Source of the DNA: DAISJI01 sp964559835
GTDB lineage: Bacteria > Acidobacteriota > Terriglobia > Terriglobales > Acidobacteriaceae
DNA length: 51,564 nucleotides
Direction: 5' to 3'
NCBI GenBank assembly: GCA_964559835.1
Contig: CAZLJE010000035.1
Span: forward strand, 1 to 51,564
Both the position numbers and the translations under genes were made by a program. The notes beneath the pieces were generated by a model. That model did no database searches. It was not told the DNA's origin and saw nothing but the letters and a program-made list of their open reading frames with translations. Of this stretch, positions 17,480 through 25,311 are shown piece after piece; within the stretch, counting starts at the first letter, position 1; each line of letters starts with the position of its first letter.

Positions 17480-19252
17480 CTATGGGATCGGCGGACTCGG
17501 TACTGGCGCGAGACCGCAGACCTCCGGGGCACACGGCGGGAGTGTCGGGGTTGGGATCAGAAAGCTATTGCCCTGAGTCTTAGCCGAACCGCCAGTCATG
17601 CATTGTCCCGTGAAAACGTCCTGGTTGGGGTAAGGCCTCGTGAAGCCATCCGTTAGCGTTTGCAGGAATGCAACGATCTGGTCCTCTTCCTTATCTGTCA
17701 GGCCCAGCTTCCCGACCGTCATATCCTCGTTGTTTGGGACCTCGGGCTTAGGCCAGCAGTCAACCTTTTCGGTTGTCCCTGCCGGACAGTGTCCCGAGGT
17801 GACGTCGAACGGAAACACGTCGCGCGTGTTGTAGAAGTGGACAAGTTGCTTCAGGCTCTTGATGTAACCGTTGTGGAAGAACTCCTTCTGGAAATACGGG
17901 CCTGGCGCGTCTGTCCCGGCGGTGCACTGTGTCGGTGTCATCGCCACATTGCGTGCTGAAGAAGTCTGCATTTGACCATCCGACGTTGGCGCAAATTGTC
18001 TCCAGGTCACGTTCGGGCTAGCCCAGGTCCCGAAACCGCTCCGCAGGAACTCGCCCAGTCCCAAGTCTCTATAGCCGAAGCCCAAGGGGTTACCGGTGAA
18101 CCCGAAGGAATCCGGCGTGGTCTGGTAATAGAAAGCATCTCTGGGATTGAGGGGCAGGCCAAGATTGGCCGAGCCGAAGCAGGTGAACACCGGGGTCGTG
18201 TCCGCGGGGGTGGTGGTGTGGAGCTGACTTCGGTTTTTACTGGTGGCGAATCCGTCCAGATGACACGAATTGCAGTTGCCTTTTCCGTTGAACAGTTCGA
18301 ATCCTTCCTGCTCATCATGTGTGAATTGGTATTTCTTGGCTAGCCAGGCGTCGAACTTGGAGGAGAAAGCGCTGACCTGCACAGACTGCTCGTATGCATC
18401 CAGCGACTGTGCCCAGTGGTCATAATCGTTGTTCGACCGAGTGCGGTCGGCCGGACTCAGTTGCACTGGCATAGTGTTCGTGCCAAAGGTCGAGGCTCCG
18501 CCGGGGGTTGCGCAGATCTGCTCGGTGTCGGCTGGGAAGCTGATCGCAAAAGAGTCTGCCCCAAATACCTCCTCGAAGAGAGGTCTGTACGCGGACTGAG
18601 AGAGGCGGAAGACAATACACGCCGTGTCCGGGAATCCCATTTCCTGCGTGTCGACTGGAGGACCCTGGGACTGTTCGGCGTCGGGGTTCCTGATTTTATA
18701 TCCGGTGGCGCGTGAGTCCCAGAAGTTTCCCCCAAAGAACAGGCCCTGTTCCTGGTTGTACTGAAGCACAGGGAAAAACGGTGCATACGTATATCTCTGC
18801 GCAGTTCGCTTGCCGGCTCTAAAGTGGACCGTCCCTGGATACGCGATCATCGTCAGATTGACGGATGGGATCGGACCGCTAAAAGCAGCGTACGGCATGT
18901 GGCAAGACGCGCACGCGACGTTTTTGTTCGGCGATATATTTTTGTCGTAGTTCATCAACTCGCCGAGCGTTTCTATCGCTTCGGTTCCGGTGTTTGCAAG
19001 GATTGGCGGCTGATTGGTAAGAGTCGGGGGCGTCAACGCTTGCCACCGTGCCATTGCTCTCGCCTCGACGACGTCGACCTCTGCCATAACCCTGGCGAGC
19101 TCTGAGTTCAGATCCGACGGCAGAATTCCAGGCGGGTAAGGGTTGTAAATCGCCGGCGCCTGCGCGGACACCGTGACATGGGATAGCGAGATACGGAGCG
19201 CTAACGCACACAATACAAGGATCGGTGCTATCGTCAAAATTCGCCGTTTCAT
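17480..19252 (-). CDS. exported di-heme cytochrome c peroxidase/MauG-family protein
   Basis: The 590-residue protein has an N-terminal signal anchor (MKRRILTIAPILVLCALALR) and two c-type heme motifs, CASCH at 114-118 and CNSCH at 327-331. LGELMNYDKNISPNKNVACASCHMP is typical of the bacterial cytochrome c peroxidase/MauG superfamily. It is longer than classic CcpA (about 330 aa), with extra segments between and after the hemes and a Pro-rich tail. The start ATG 19252 has GGGGAG upstream. It would act in the periplasm, either reducing peroxide or modifying another protein; which one cannot be decided from sequence. Confidence 0.85.
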   Translation of the reverse strand: MKRRILTIAPILVLCALALRISLSHVTVSAQAPAIYNPYPPGILPSDLNSELARVMAEVDVVEARAMARWQALTPPTLTNQPPILANTGTEAIETLGELMNYDKNISPNKNVACASCHMPYAAFSGPIPSVNLTMIAYPGTVHFRAGKRTAQRYTYAPFFPVLQYNQEQGLFFGGNFWDSRATGYKIRNPDAEQSQGPPVDTQEMGFPDTACIVFRLSQSAYRPLFEEVFGADSFAISFPADTEQICATPGGASTFGTNTMPVQLSPADRTRSNNDYDHWAQSLDAYEQSVQVSAFSSKFDAWLAKKYQFTHDEQEGFELFNGKGNCNSCHLDGFATSKNRSQLHTTTPADTTPVFTCFGSANLGLPLNPRDAFYYQTTPDSFGFTGNPLGFGYRDLGLGEFLRSGFGTWASPNVTWRQFAPTSDGQMQTSSARNVAMTPTQCTAGTDAPGPYFQKEFFHNGYIKSLKQLVHFYNTRDVFPFDVTSGHCPAGTTEKVDCWPKPEVPNNEDMTVGKLGLTDKEEDQIVAFLQTLTDGFTRPYPNQDVFTGQCMTGGSAKTQGNSFLIPTPTLPPCAPEVCGLAPVPSPPIP

Positions 19253-19730
19253 AGACTCCCCTAGTGAGAGATGTCGGCCCAGGTCTAAGAGCCGACAGCA
19301 CCGGGTTTCCACGCCGGGCGCACCAAAGCGAACTACTGATGGCGCCCCGGAATCGAATTCCCTGCCTGAATGGAGTGCGCCGCGAAGGCACCAGAGATGC
19401 CCGACGCAGCGCGTCATCATTGATGTTCCGACCTAAGGAGAAGAGGTGGTCTGGACCTTAACGAGCGTCCGAATCAATCAGATCACCTGAGACACACATT
19501 GAGGGGGTGGTGTCAGTTCCAAATCGGCCTCCTGCGCGCCCAGAAGGGTGAGAACAATGTAAATACCATGGGTGCGAAATATGGTCAATATCGCTAATAC
19601 CCTATAGCTAACGGCTTAAGCCATCGTACGTTAAGAGTCGCAAGTGACTGATTGCCATACGAGTCAAGCGGACGTCCATCCGTCAACCATCACGTAGTAC
19701 TGGCCTATTCCCGGAAAGTGGGCTGCGGCG
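19253..19730. other. gene-free gap of ~480 bases
   Basis: This is the region upstream of the peroxidase gene. No open frame has protein-like composition on either strand, and I see no clear terminator or repeat. It is less GC-rich than the neighbouring genes, especially around 19555-19640. Confidence 0.5.
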
Positions 19731-20114
19731 CTAGCTCGCGTAAGCGGTATCCGAGGTCGAGGCAAACGACGAACGGATGCACGCGGCGATATCGGGGTCC
19801 CACTTGGAGAAGACCGCGTGAGCGCCGAGGCCATAGAAGTACTGATCTTCGAACGGATGACGCGCCGTGCCGGTGAGCACGATCGTCTGCGGGCGCAAGG
19901 GAGCGATCGAACGCAGCACTTGGGCGGCATCGATCTCGGGCGGACGATGTCCGATGATGATCAAGTCGAACTCGCGCTCGGAGAGGTAGCGGCGAAACGC
20001 GTCCATGTGCCAGGCGAGCGTCGTGTCGAAGCCCGCGGTTTCCAGGACGTGCTCGAGATTCAGCAGGACATCCTCGTGCTGTTCGAGGATCAGAACCTTC
20101 CATCCGGTCGCCAT
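19731..20114 (-). CDS. degenerate receiver-domain protein
   Basis: The 127-residue product folds like a single CheY-type receiver (WKVLILEQHEDVLLNLEHVLETAGF, FDLIIIGHRPPE, QTIVLTGTA, HAVFSKWDPD). The phospho-acceptor position after strand beta-3 reads IIGHRPP, where a receiver would have an Asp, so the site appears lost; the lysine after beta-5 (FSKWD) is kept. No output domain is present. Start ATG 20114 has GGAG six bases upstream; ATG 20126 is the alternative. It may be a phosphorylation-independent adaptor. No kinase is adjacent. Confidence 0.72.
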   Translation of the reverse strand: MATGWKVLILEQHEDVLLNLEHVLETAGFDTTLAWHMDAFRRYLSEREFDLIIIGHRPPEIDAAQVLRSIAPLRPQTIVLTGTARHPFEDQYFYGLGAHAVFSKWDPDIAACIRSSFASTSDTAYAS

Positions 20115-20727
20115 CGGAAACTCCATAAGAGGAATGACAGCCACGACCAGGTTTGATCGTGGCTGCCGAATGGGGACAACATGTGCGCAGCTTAGCTCGC
20201 TCATGTTGATGACGAATGAACGCACGATGAATTTTCCGCAACGGATGTTGTTCACGCGGATGCGGCGTGCAGTCGTGTGTTGCGATTTCAATCAGGACAC
20301 GGGTTCGTTGGAAGATAGAAATGAAATATGTGAGAAACGAAGTTAGGTCGGGATAAGACCAGTGGCGAGCGCAAGGATGCACACTACTCCAAGCCTGCGC
20401 CGAGGCTAGCTGGCAATTGTTAATGCGAGGTTACAATCGAGCAGATTTCCACCATAAATCGGTGCCAGACCCTTATGGGAATGCGCGCTGCGTCAACAAG
20501 AGCAGTGCATTGCGGCCACTAAACAGCACCATGTCCCAAAATGAACCAATTCCGCGACAATGACTCTAGAGATAACAGTCCGCAGCCAATAAAATTTATG
20601 TTTTACACACTTACATACAGCTCGACGGACGAGGATAATATCTATATCGATAACAATTGTGGGACTACGTATAACTCTGTTCACCCGGCAACGAGCGAAG
20701 AACCTGGCCAGCGAGTAAAAGGAAATT
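20115..20727. other. gene-free, AT-richer gap of ~610 bases
   Basis: It holds the divergent upstream regions of the receiver-like gene and the small protein. The part from about 20570 to 20700 is clearly AT-rich (TTTACACACTTACATAC, ATAATATCTATATCGATAAC) and probably contains the promoter of the small gene. No convincing gene, hairpin or repeat was found. Confidence 0.45.
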
Positions 20728-20937
20728 ATGACAGCCGAATATCCTGATCGCATCTGGTTCAATCCCTGGAAATTCTGGGCAGCCACACGTGGTATGAACA
20801 AGCAAGAAGCGAAGTGGCTGGGGGAGCATATCTACCAACTGGCGGAAAAGGGAGATCTCGAGTCGCTCAAGTGCCTGAGCTTCATTTCCTTCGGCAATCC
20901 TTACCGTAAGGGCGAGCGGAAAGACTTCGAGTCGTAA
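20728..20937 (+). CDS. small hypothetical protein (69 aa)
   Basis: The ATG is preceded by AAGGAAATT, a reasonable ribosome binding site, and the frame runs to just before the convergent STAS gene. The protein is hydrophilic with aromatic residues near the N-terminus (DRIWFNPWKFWAATRG) and a helical middle (NKQEAKWLGEHIYQLAEKGDLESLKCL). I do not recognise the family. The natural residue composition in a GC-rich genome argues for a real gene. Confidence 0.5.
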   Translation: MTAEYPDRIWFNPWKFWAATRGMNKQEAKWLGEHIYQLAEKGDLESLKCLSFISFGNPYRKGERKDFES

Positions 20938-20945
20938 CGTTTACG

Positions 20946-21314
20946 TTAGCGGCCGGCAGGGTTTTCTTTCAAGGCGTCGATCGCATCTTGGACCGTCCAG
21001 AACACCGGAAACAGGCTCGCAACCTTCGTGATCTGCATGAGCTTCTGCACGCGTTCACACGCGACTGCGGACATGGTGCGCCCGGCATTCTGACGCGACA
21101 CGTGCGCATTCACGATGGAGCCGACGGCGGCAGAATCGGCGTACGGCACTTCGCTCAAGTCAAAGACCAGTGCAGCCGATGTGTCACCGCGCCAGGCCTC
21201 CTGAAACGCGAATAGGCTGGAGATGGTCAGCGGACCTGATACGGAGAGGATGCGGACTCCATCCTTGTCCCAGAAGCGGATCGAGGTGGGAGCGGTTTGC
21301 GATGGAGTCGACAT
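20946..21314 (-). CDS. STAS domain protein, anti-sigma factor antagonist type
   Basis: A single STAS domain of 122 residues: VRILSVSGPLT, ALVFDLSEVPYADSAAVGSIVNAH, and a C-terminal helix FWTVQDAIDAL. Ser61 in YADSAAVG is at the position that partner anti-sigma kinases phosphorylate in SpoIIAA/RsbV-like proteins. No RsbW-like kinase or sigma factor is adjacent, so its partner lies elsewhere. The neighbouring DUF169 gene is on the same strand, about 120 bases upstream of it. Confidence 0.82.
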   Translation of the reverse strand: MSTPSQTAPTSIRFWDKDGVRILSVSGPLTISSLFAFQEAWRGDTSAALVFDLSEVPYADSAAVGSIVNAHVSRQNAGRTMSAVACERVQKLMQITKVASLFPVFWTVQDAIDALKENPAGR

Positions 21315-21370
21315 GAGAATCCACGAATTCTAACAGCCGTTTTATTAACAGCAGGTTAATTTCCGTTAGT

Positions 21371-21420
21371 CCCACCCTGGCAAAACCGGCTAGGGCCACC
21401 CACAGGCAAAACCGGCTAGC
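21371..21420. repeat. tandem pair of REP-like CAAAACCGGCTAG units
   Basis: GCAAAACCGGCTAG occurs twice with a 26-base period. The first unit begins CCCACCCTGGC and can pair with GGCTAGGG. It is related to the palindromes at 49883-49911 and 50563-50591, so it is a member of a dispersed family. It lies between the DUF169 stop and the STAS start. Confidence 0.6.
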
Positions 21421-21432
21421 GCGGGCCAGGAA

Positions 21433-22149
21433 TCATACCCGCAGGAGGTCCGCACGGCGCTTGGTGTGGTAGTCGCTCAGAGTCGCATTGGCGGCGAGGA
21501 TGGTCTGCAGTTGGTCGGCAACCTTTCCGATCTCCGCGCCGGGCACCATGACATAGAGTTCGTCGTCGGCGAGCGCCGTGTAGACGCGATTGCCGACACA
21601 GCCGCTGCTGGTGGTGATACCTCCGGAAATGGCCGCGGGAATTGCCATGCAGGTCGGACGGGCGAGCAGAGGAGATTCGACCTTCGATCCGGCGCGGTAG
21701 GCGGCTTCCTGGAGCAGCATCAGCTTGCCGGGGACGCCGCGGACGATCACAACATCGGGCGCTAGGTTGGCGTCGCCCAGCGGCGAATACACGACGTGCT
21801 TCGGCGACTTGGGCAGGCGCGCGATCGAGGGTACCTCTTCCATCCTGATATAGCCGGCATCGACCATGAACCCGACGGTCGCCATGAGCTCGGATTCGCG
21901 TTCCGGTGGCAGTGGGATGTTGTGCGTGTGACAACCAACCGCGCAGTTGTAGTGGTCGGCATTGCTGGTGTAAAAGGAGCGGCCGTCGGAGGCAAGCTGC
22001 CAAAACGTGCAGCCGGAAGGGACTTGGCCGGTGAAGGCAGGCACACCGGCGGGAGCAGTGTCGACGACGGAAACGGCGACGGGACGATGCGTGAGCGCGA
22101 GTGCCTGGGTGACCCGGGATTCGATGTCGGAATAATTCATGTCGCGCAT
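21433..22149 (-). CDS. DUF169 family protein
   Basis: A 238-residue cytoplasmic protein matching the uncharacterised DUF169/COG2043 family: RPVAVSVVD near the N-terminus, GCTFWQLA, HYNCAVGCHTHN, RPTCMAIPAAI and GCVGNRVYTAL. Conserved cysteines fall at 47, 69, 73, 167 and 184, with His residues at 74 and 76, which suggests a metal or cofactor site. No function is established as far as I know. ATG 22149 is used; ATG 22140 is equally possible. Confidence 0.8.
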   Translation of the reverse strand: MRDMNYSDIESRVTQALALTHRPVAVSVVDTAPAGVPAFTGQVPSGCTFWQLASDGRSFYTSNADHYNCAVGCHTHNIPLPPERESELMATVGFMVDAGYIRMEEVPSIARLPKSPKHVVYSPLGDANLAPDVVIVRGVPGKLMLLQEAAYRAGSKVESPLLARPTCMAIPAAISGGITTSSGCVGNRVYTALADDELYVMVPGAEIGKVADQLQTILAANATLSDYHTKRRADLLRV

Positions 22150-22190
22150 TGGATGAGCGAAGCGGGATTGGGATTCATCGAGAAAAGTCT

Positions 22191-22226
22191 TTCACCACAG
22201 AGGCCACAGAGGAACACGGAGGAAAG
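22191..22226 (+). repeat. CACAGAGG-type short-period intergenic repeat
   Basis: TTCACCACAGAGGCCACAGA continues with GGAACACGGAGGAAAGG, giving four near-tandem words. It is the clearest plus-strand member of the CAGAGG family. Immediately after it, GCGATA-A-TATCGC (22227-22239) is a small perfect palindrome containing TAATAT, three bases before the next start codon. Confidence 0.55.
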
Positions 22227-22242
22227 GCGATAATATCGCGCG

Positions 22243-23784
22243 ATGGGGATATCTGCTTCGATGGTCGGTCAGAGTGCGGCGCTGCGCAACGAGGGATTTT
22301 CGTGGCGAGGCGATACGGCGATCGTCGTGTACCTCGCGCTCGCGACGGTGGCAGTGCACGTACTCACTGGCGGCCGATACGGGTTCCAACGCGACGAGTT
22401 GGCGACACTCGAGGATGCCCGGCATTTAGCGTGGGGATACGTGGCGTATCCGCCGGTAACGCCGTTCTTCGGGCGGTTGTCGCTGGAATTGTTTGGCACA
22501 TCGCTGAGGGGGTTCCGGTTCTTCGCAGCAGTGGCGCAGGCGGCGGCAGTGGTATTGACCGGCCTCATGGCTCGGGAGTTGGGCGGGCGCAGGTGGGCGC
22601 AACTCGTGGCAGCGGCGGCGGCACTGCCATTCTGTATCGGCGGCGGGGCGCTCATGCAGTATGTCTCGTTCGATTATTTGAGCTGGGTGCTGGTGACATA
22701 TTGCACGCTGCGGCTGCTGAAGTCAGATGATCCGCGATGGTGGCTGGGCATCGGCGGCGCGATCGGGTTCGGCATGTTGTCGAAATACGCGATGCCTTTC
22801 CTGGTTGCAGGCCTGATTGTGGGCGTGCTCTTCAGCGATGCTCGCCGCTTTTTGAAGAGCGGTTGGTTGTGGAGTGGGGCCGGGTTAGCAATCCTGATCT
22901 TCCTTCCGAACCTGATGTGGCAGGTGCAGCACCAGTTCGTGTCGCTGGACATGCTGCGCCATATCCATGCGCGCGACGTGGGCCAGGGCAGGCATCGCGG
23001 CTTTTTGCCGGGCCAGATCAAACTCACCCTTCTTGCGCTGCCGATCTGGGTGGCCGGGCTGCGCTTTTACCTGCTGTCGCCCCAAGGCAAGCGGTACCGC
23101 GCGCTGGGCTGGATGTACGTGGTGCCGCTCGTACTTTTTGTCGTCGCGAAAGGGCGAGATTACTATGTCGCGGGAACGTATCCGATGCTGTACGCGGCTG
23201 GGGCGGTCACGGTGGAGCGCTGGCTGACATCGGTCCGTAGTTCGCGGGCGAGCACGATTAAAAAATGTGTTGGGGCAGCTTTGGTGCTGGACGCTGCGAT
23301 CGCGGCGGCAGTGGCGCTACCGATCGCGCCCATCGACTCGGCGTGGTTCCGGGTGGCGAACCAGGTGAACGGCGATTTTCGAGAGGAGATCGGCTGGCCG
23401 GAACTGGTGGAAACGGTGGCTCGCATACGCGATTCACTCCCGGCAGAAGACCGCGCTCATCTTGGCATCCTCGGCACGAATTATGGCGAAGCGGGAGCGG
23501 TGAATCTGTACGGTCCGCAGTACGGGCTACCGCGGGCGATCAGCGGGGTGAATTCGTTCTGGTACCGAGGATATGGCGATCCGCCGCCGGAGGTAGTCAT
23601 CGTGATGGGGCTGTCACGCGACGTCCTGGAAACGAAGTTCACGTCTTGCGAGTTAGCGGTGCACACCTCCAACCGCTACGGCATCGCGAACGAGGAGACG
23701 TCGCGCCATCCGGACATATTCGTATGCCGTGGCCCGCGCCCGAACTGGCCGGAGTTTTGGAAGCACTTCCAGTACTACGGCTGA
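22243..23784 (+). CDS. GT39/ArnT-like membrane glycosyltransferase
   Basis: This 513-residue polytopic protein starts its first long helix at DTAIVVYLALATVAVHVL. The loop after it, YGFQRDELATLEDARHLAWGY, has the acidic RDE-type motif of GT-C transferases (PMT_2/ArnT), where the Asp is catalytic. About ten more hydrophobic segments follow, then a soluble C-terminal domain (about 390-513). Such enzymes move a sugar from a polyprenyl-phosphate carrier onto lipid or protein on the periplasmic side. ATG 22243 is chosen; ATG 22261 is an alternative. TAATAT upstream could act as a -10 for a near-leaderless transcript. It is convergent with the histidine kinase gene. Confidence 0.83.
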   Translation: MGISASMVGQSAALRNEGFSWRGDTAIVVYLALATVAVHVLTGGRYGFQRDELATLEDARHLAWGYVAYPPVTPFFGRLSLELFGTSLRGFRFFAAVAQAAAVVLTGLMARELGGRRWAQLVAAAAALPFCIGGGALMQYVSFDYLSWVLVTYCTLRLLKSDDPRWWLGIGGAIGFGMLSKYAMPFLVAGLIVGVLFSDARRFLKSGWLWSGAGLAILIFLPNLMWQVQHQFVSLDMLRHIHARDVGQGRHRGFLPGQIKLTLLALPIWVAGLRFYLLSPQGKRYRALGWMYVVPLVLFVVAKGRDYYVAGTYPMLYAAGAVTVERWLTSVRSSRASTIKKCVGAALVLDAAIAAAVALPIAPIDSAWFRVANQVNGDFREEIGWPELVETVARIRDSLPAEDRAHLGILGTNYGEAGAVNLYGPQYGLPRAISGVNSFWYRGYGDPPPEVVIVMGLSRDVLETKFTSCELAVHTSNRYGIANEETSRHPDIFVCRGPRPNWPEFWKHFQYYG

Positions 23785-23790
23785 AAGATC

Positions 23791-23815
23791 TCACCACAAA
23801 GGACACAAAGGACCC
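23791..23815 (+). repeat. CACAAAGG-type short-period intergenic repeat
   Basis: TCACCACAAAGGACACAAAG gives three near-tandem 8-9 base words in the 44-base gap between the convergent glycosyltransferase and histidine kinase genes. Confidence 0.5.
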
Positions 23816-23828
23816 GAAGCAACGCCGT

Positions 23829-25256
23829 TCAGCTTCCGCCGTTGCGGGGAAGGCGGAGGTGGGCTTCGCAGCCGCGGCCGCTGGGGCGGTTGCGCAGGGT
23901 GAGGGTGCCACCGTGTCCTTCGGCGATCTGGCGGCTGAGCGCGAGACCGATGCCGGAGCCGCCGGGCTTTGTGGTGAAGAAGGGAACGAAGAGATTGGCG
24001 GGATTGGATACGCCGGGGCCGTCGTCCTCGACGACGATCTCGACCGCATCGTGTGCGCGGCGCCAGCCGACGCGGACACCGCCGCCGGTTTCGAGCGCGG
24101 CGTCAGTAGCGTTCTTGATGAGATTGATGACCGCCTGCTGGATCTGGTCGGGATCTGCGCTGAGCATGGCGTCGCCGCCGTTGATTACTTCGACCGGCAA
24201 ACGCGCTTCCAGTGCCGCCGCGCCTCGCACCAGCGGACCGACCTCGACCGGCCTCAGTTGCGGCTTGGGCAGGCGGGCGAGGCGTGCGTAGTCTTTCATA
24301 AATCGGCTGAGCGACTCAGCGCGTTCGGAGATGACGCGCAGGCCGCCGCGCAGGTCGTCCTCCCAGTCGGGCGCGCGGGGCTCGCGTTTGACCAGCATCT
24401 CCAGCGATTGCGCGATCGAGACCACGGGCGCGAGCGAGTTGTTGAGTTCGTGTCCGAGGACGCGGACGAGGCGCTGCCATGCCTGGCGCTCCTCCTCGCG
24501 AAGGGCGGCGCTGAGGTCGGAGACGACGAGGAGGTCGTGGGCTTTGCCACCCTGGCGAAAAGTGCTGCGGCGCATGCCGAAGCGGCCGGACCGTCCCGGG
24601 AATGAGCGGTCGAGCGTGCGCGCCGCTTCGCCGGTAAGGCAGTCCTCCAAACCCATTTCGGACGCGGGCTTCGCGAGGAGGCGCTCGGAGGATTGCGCGA
24701 GCAGTCGTTCCCCCGCGCGGTTCACGAGGCGAAGGCGGTGCTCGTGATCGAAGGTGAAGACGGCGACGTCGATCTCCGACATGACAGCCGAGAGCAACGC
24801 GGTCGCTTCGAGCGCGCCGAGACGCTGTTCGCGCAGCAGTTCGGCGAGCTGGTTGATCTCGAGCATGAGTTCGCCGAGGGCGTCGTCGGGCGAGGCGCCG
24901 CGCACGCGGACGGAGAAATCGCCCTCGCGCAGCGCGGATTGCATGTTCGAAAGCGTTTGGAGTGGCCGGACAACGGCGGCGCGGACCGCAGCGGCGAAGG
25001 AGAACCAGCTTCCGACGACGAAGAGCACGACGGTCCAGCGGACGTGGTCGGCCAAGTCGAGCTGCCAGAGCATGATGATGGTGGCGATGACGCCAGCGGC
25101 GCCGGCGCCAAGCGCGAGCAGGAAGACGCGGCGTTCGTGATTGACGGTCTTACGGCGATGCCGAGGATCGATAGGAACCGAGCGCGGCTGCGACGGCCAT
25201 CCGGGCGAAGAACCGCCACGGCGGTCCAAAGGGTCGGAAGGTGTGTCGGTCACCAC
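23829..25256 (-). CDS. NtrY-like sensor histidine kinase
   Basis: Two membrane helices lie near the N-terminus (FLLALGAGAAGVIATIIMLW and VVLFVVGSWFSFAAAV), followed by a HAMP-like segment, a PAS-like domain (IDVAVFTFDHEHRLRLVNRAG), a DHp helix with HELNNSLAP, and an ATPase domain with NLIKNATDAA, EDDGPGV and GGSGIGLALS. Order and sequence match NtrY-type kinases that pair with NtrC-type regulators; the regulator gene lies directly upstream. The start is uncertain. GTG 25256 gives about 475 aa. ATG 25322 overlaps the regulator stop and would suit translational coupling, but its extra codons have atypical third positions. It probably senses envelope conditions. Confidence 0.87.
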   Translation of the reverse strand: MVTDTPSDPLDRRGGSSPGWPSQPRSVPIDPRHRRKTVNHERRVFLLALGAGAAGVIATIIMLWQLDLADHVRWTVVLFVVGSWFSFAAAVRAAVVRPLQTLSNMQSALREGDFSVRVRGASPDDALGELMLEINQLAELLREQRLGALEATALLSAVMSEIDVAVFTFDHEHRLRLVNRAGERLLAQSSERLLAKPASEMGLEDCLTGEAARTLDRSFPGRSGRFGMRRSTFRQGGKAHDLLVVSDLSAALREEERQAWQRLVRVLGHELNNSLAPVVSIAQSLEMLVKREPRAPDWEDDLRGGLRVISERAESLSRFMKDYARLARLPKPQLRPVEVGPLVRGAAALEARLPVEVINGGDAMLSADPDQIQQAVINLIKNATDAALETGGGVRVGWRRAHDAVEIVVEDDGPGVSNPANLFVPFFTTKPGGSGIGLALSRQIAEGHGGTLTLRNRPSGRGCEAHLRLPRNGGS

Positions 25257-25311
25257 TCCATCACGGGCAATGCCGGCGCGCGATGGGCCCCCTGAATCCA
25301 ACTTGAGGCCG

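Noticed and set aside
20541..20747. A 68-codon frame upstream of the small hypothetical gene
   Set aside because: It overlaps the better-supported gene at 20728, lies in an AT-rich promoter-like stretch, has no ribosome binding site, and its Asn/Thr/Ser-rich translation looks random.
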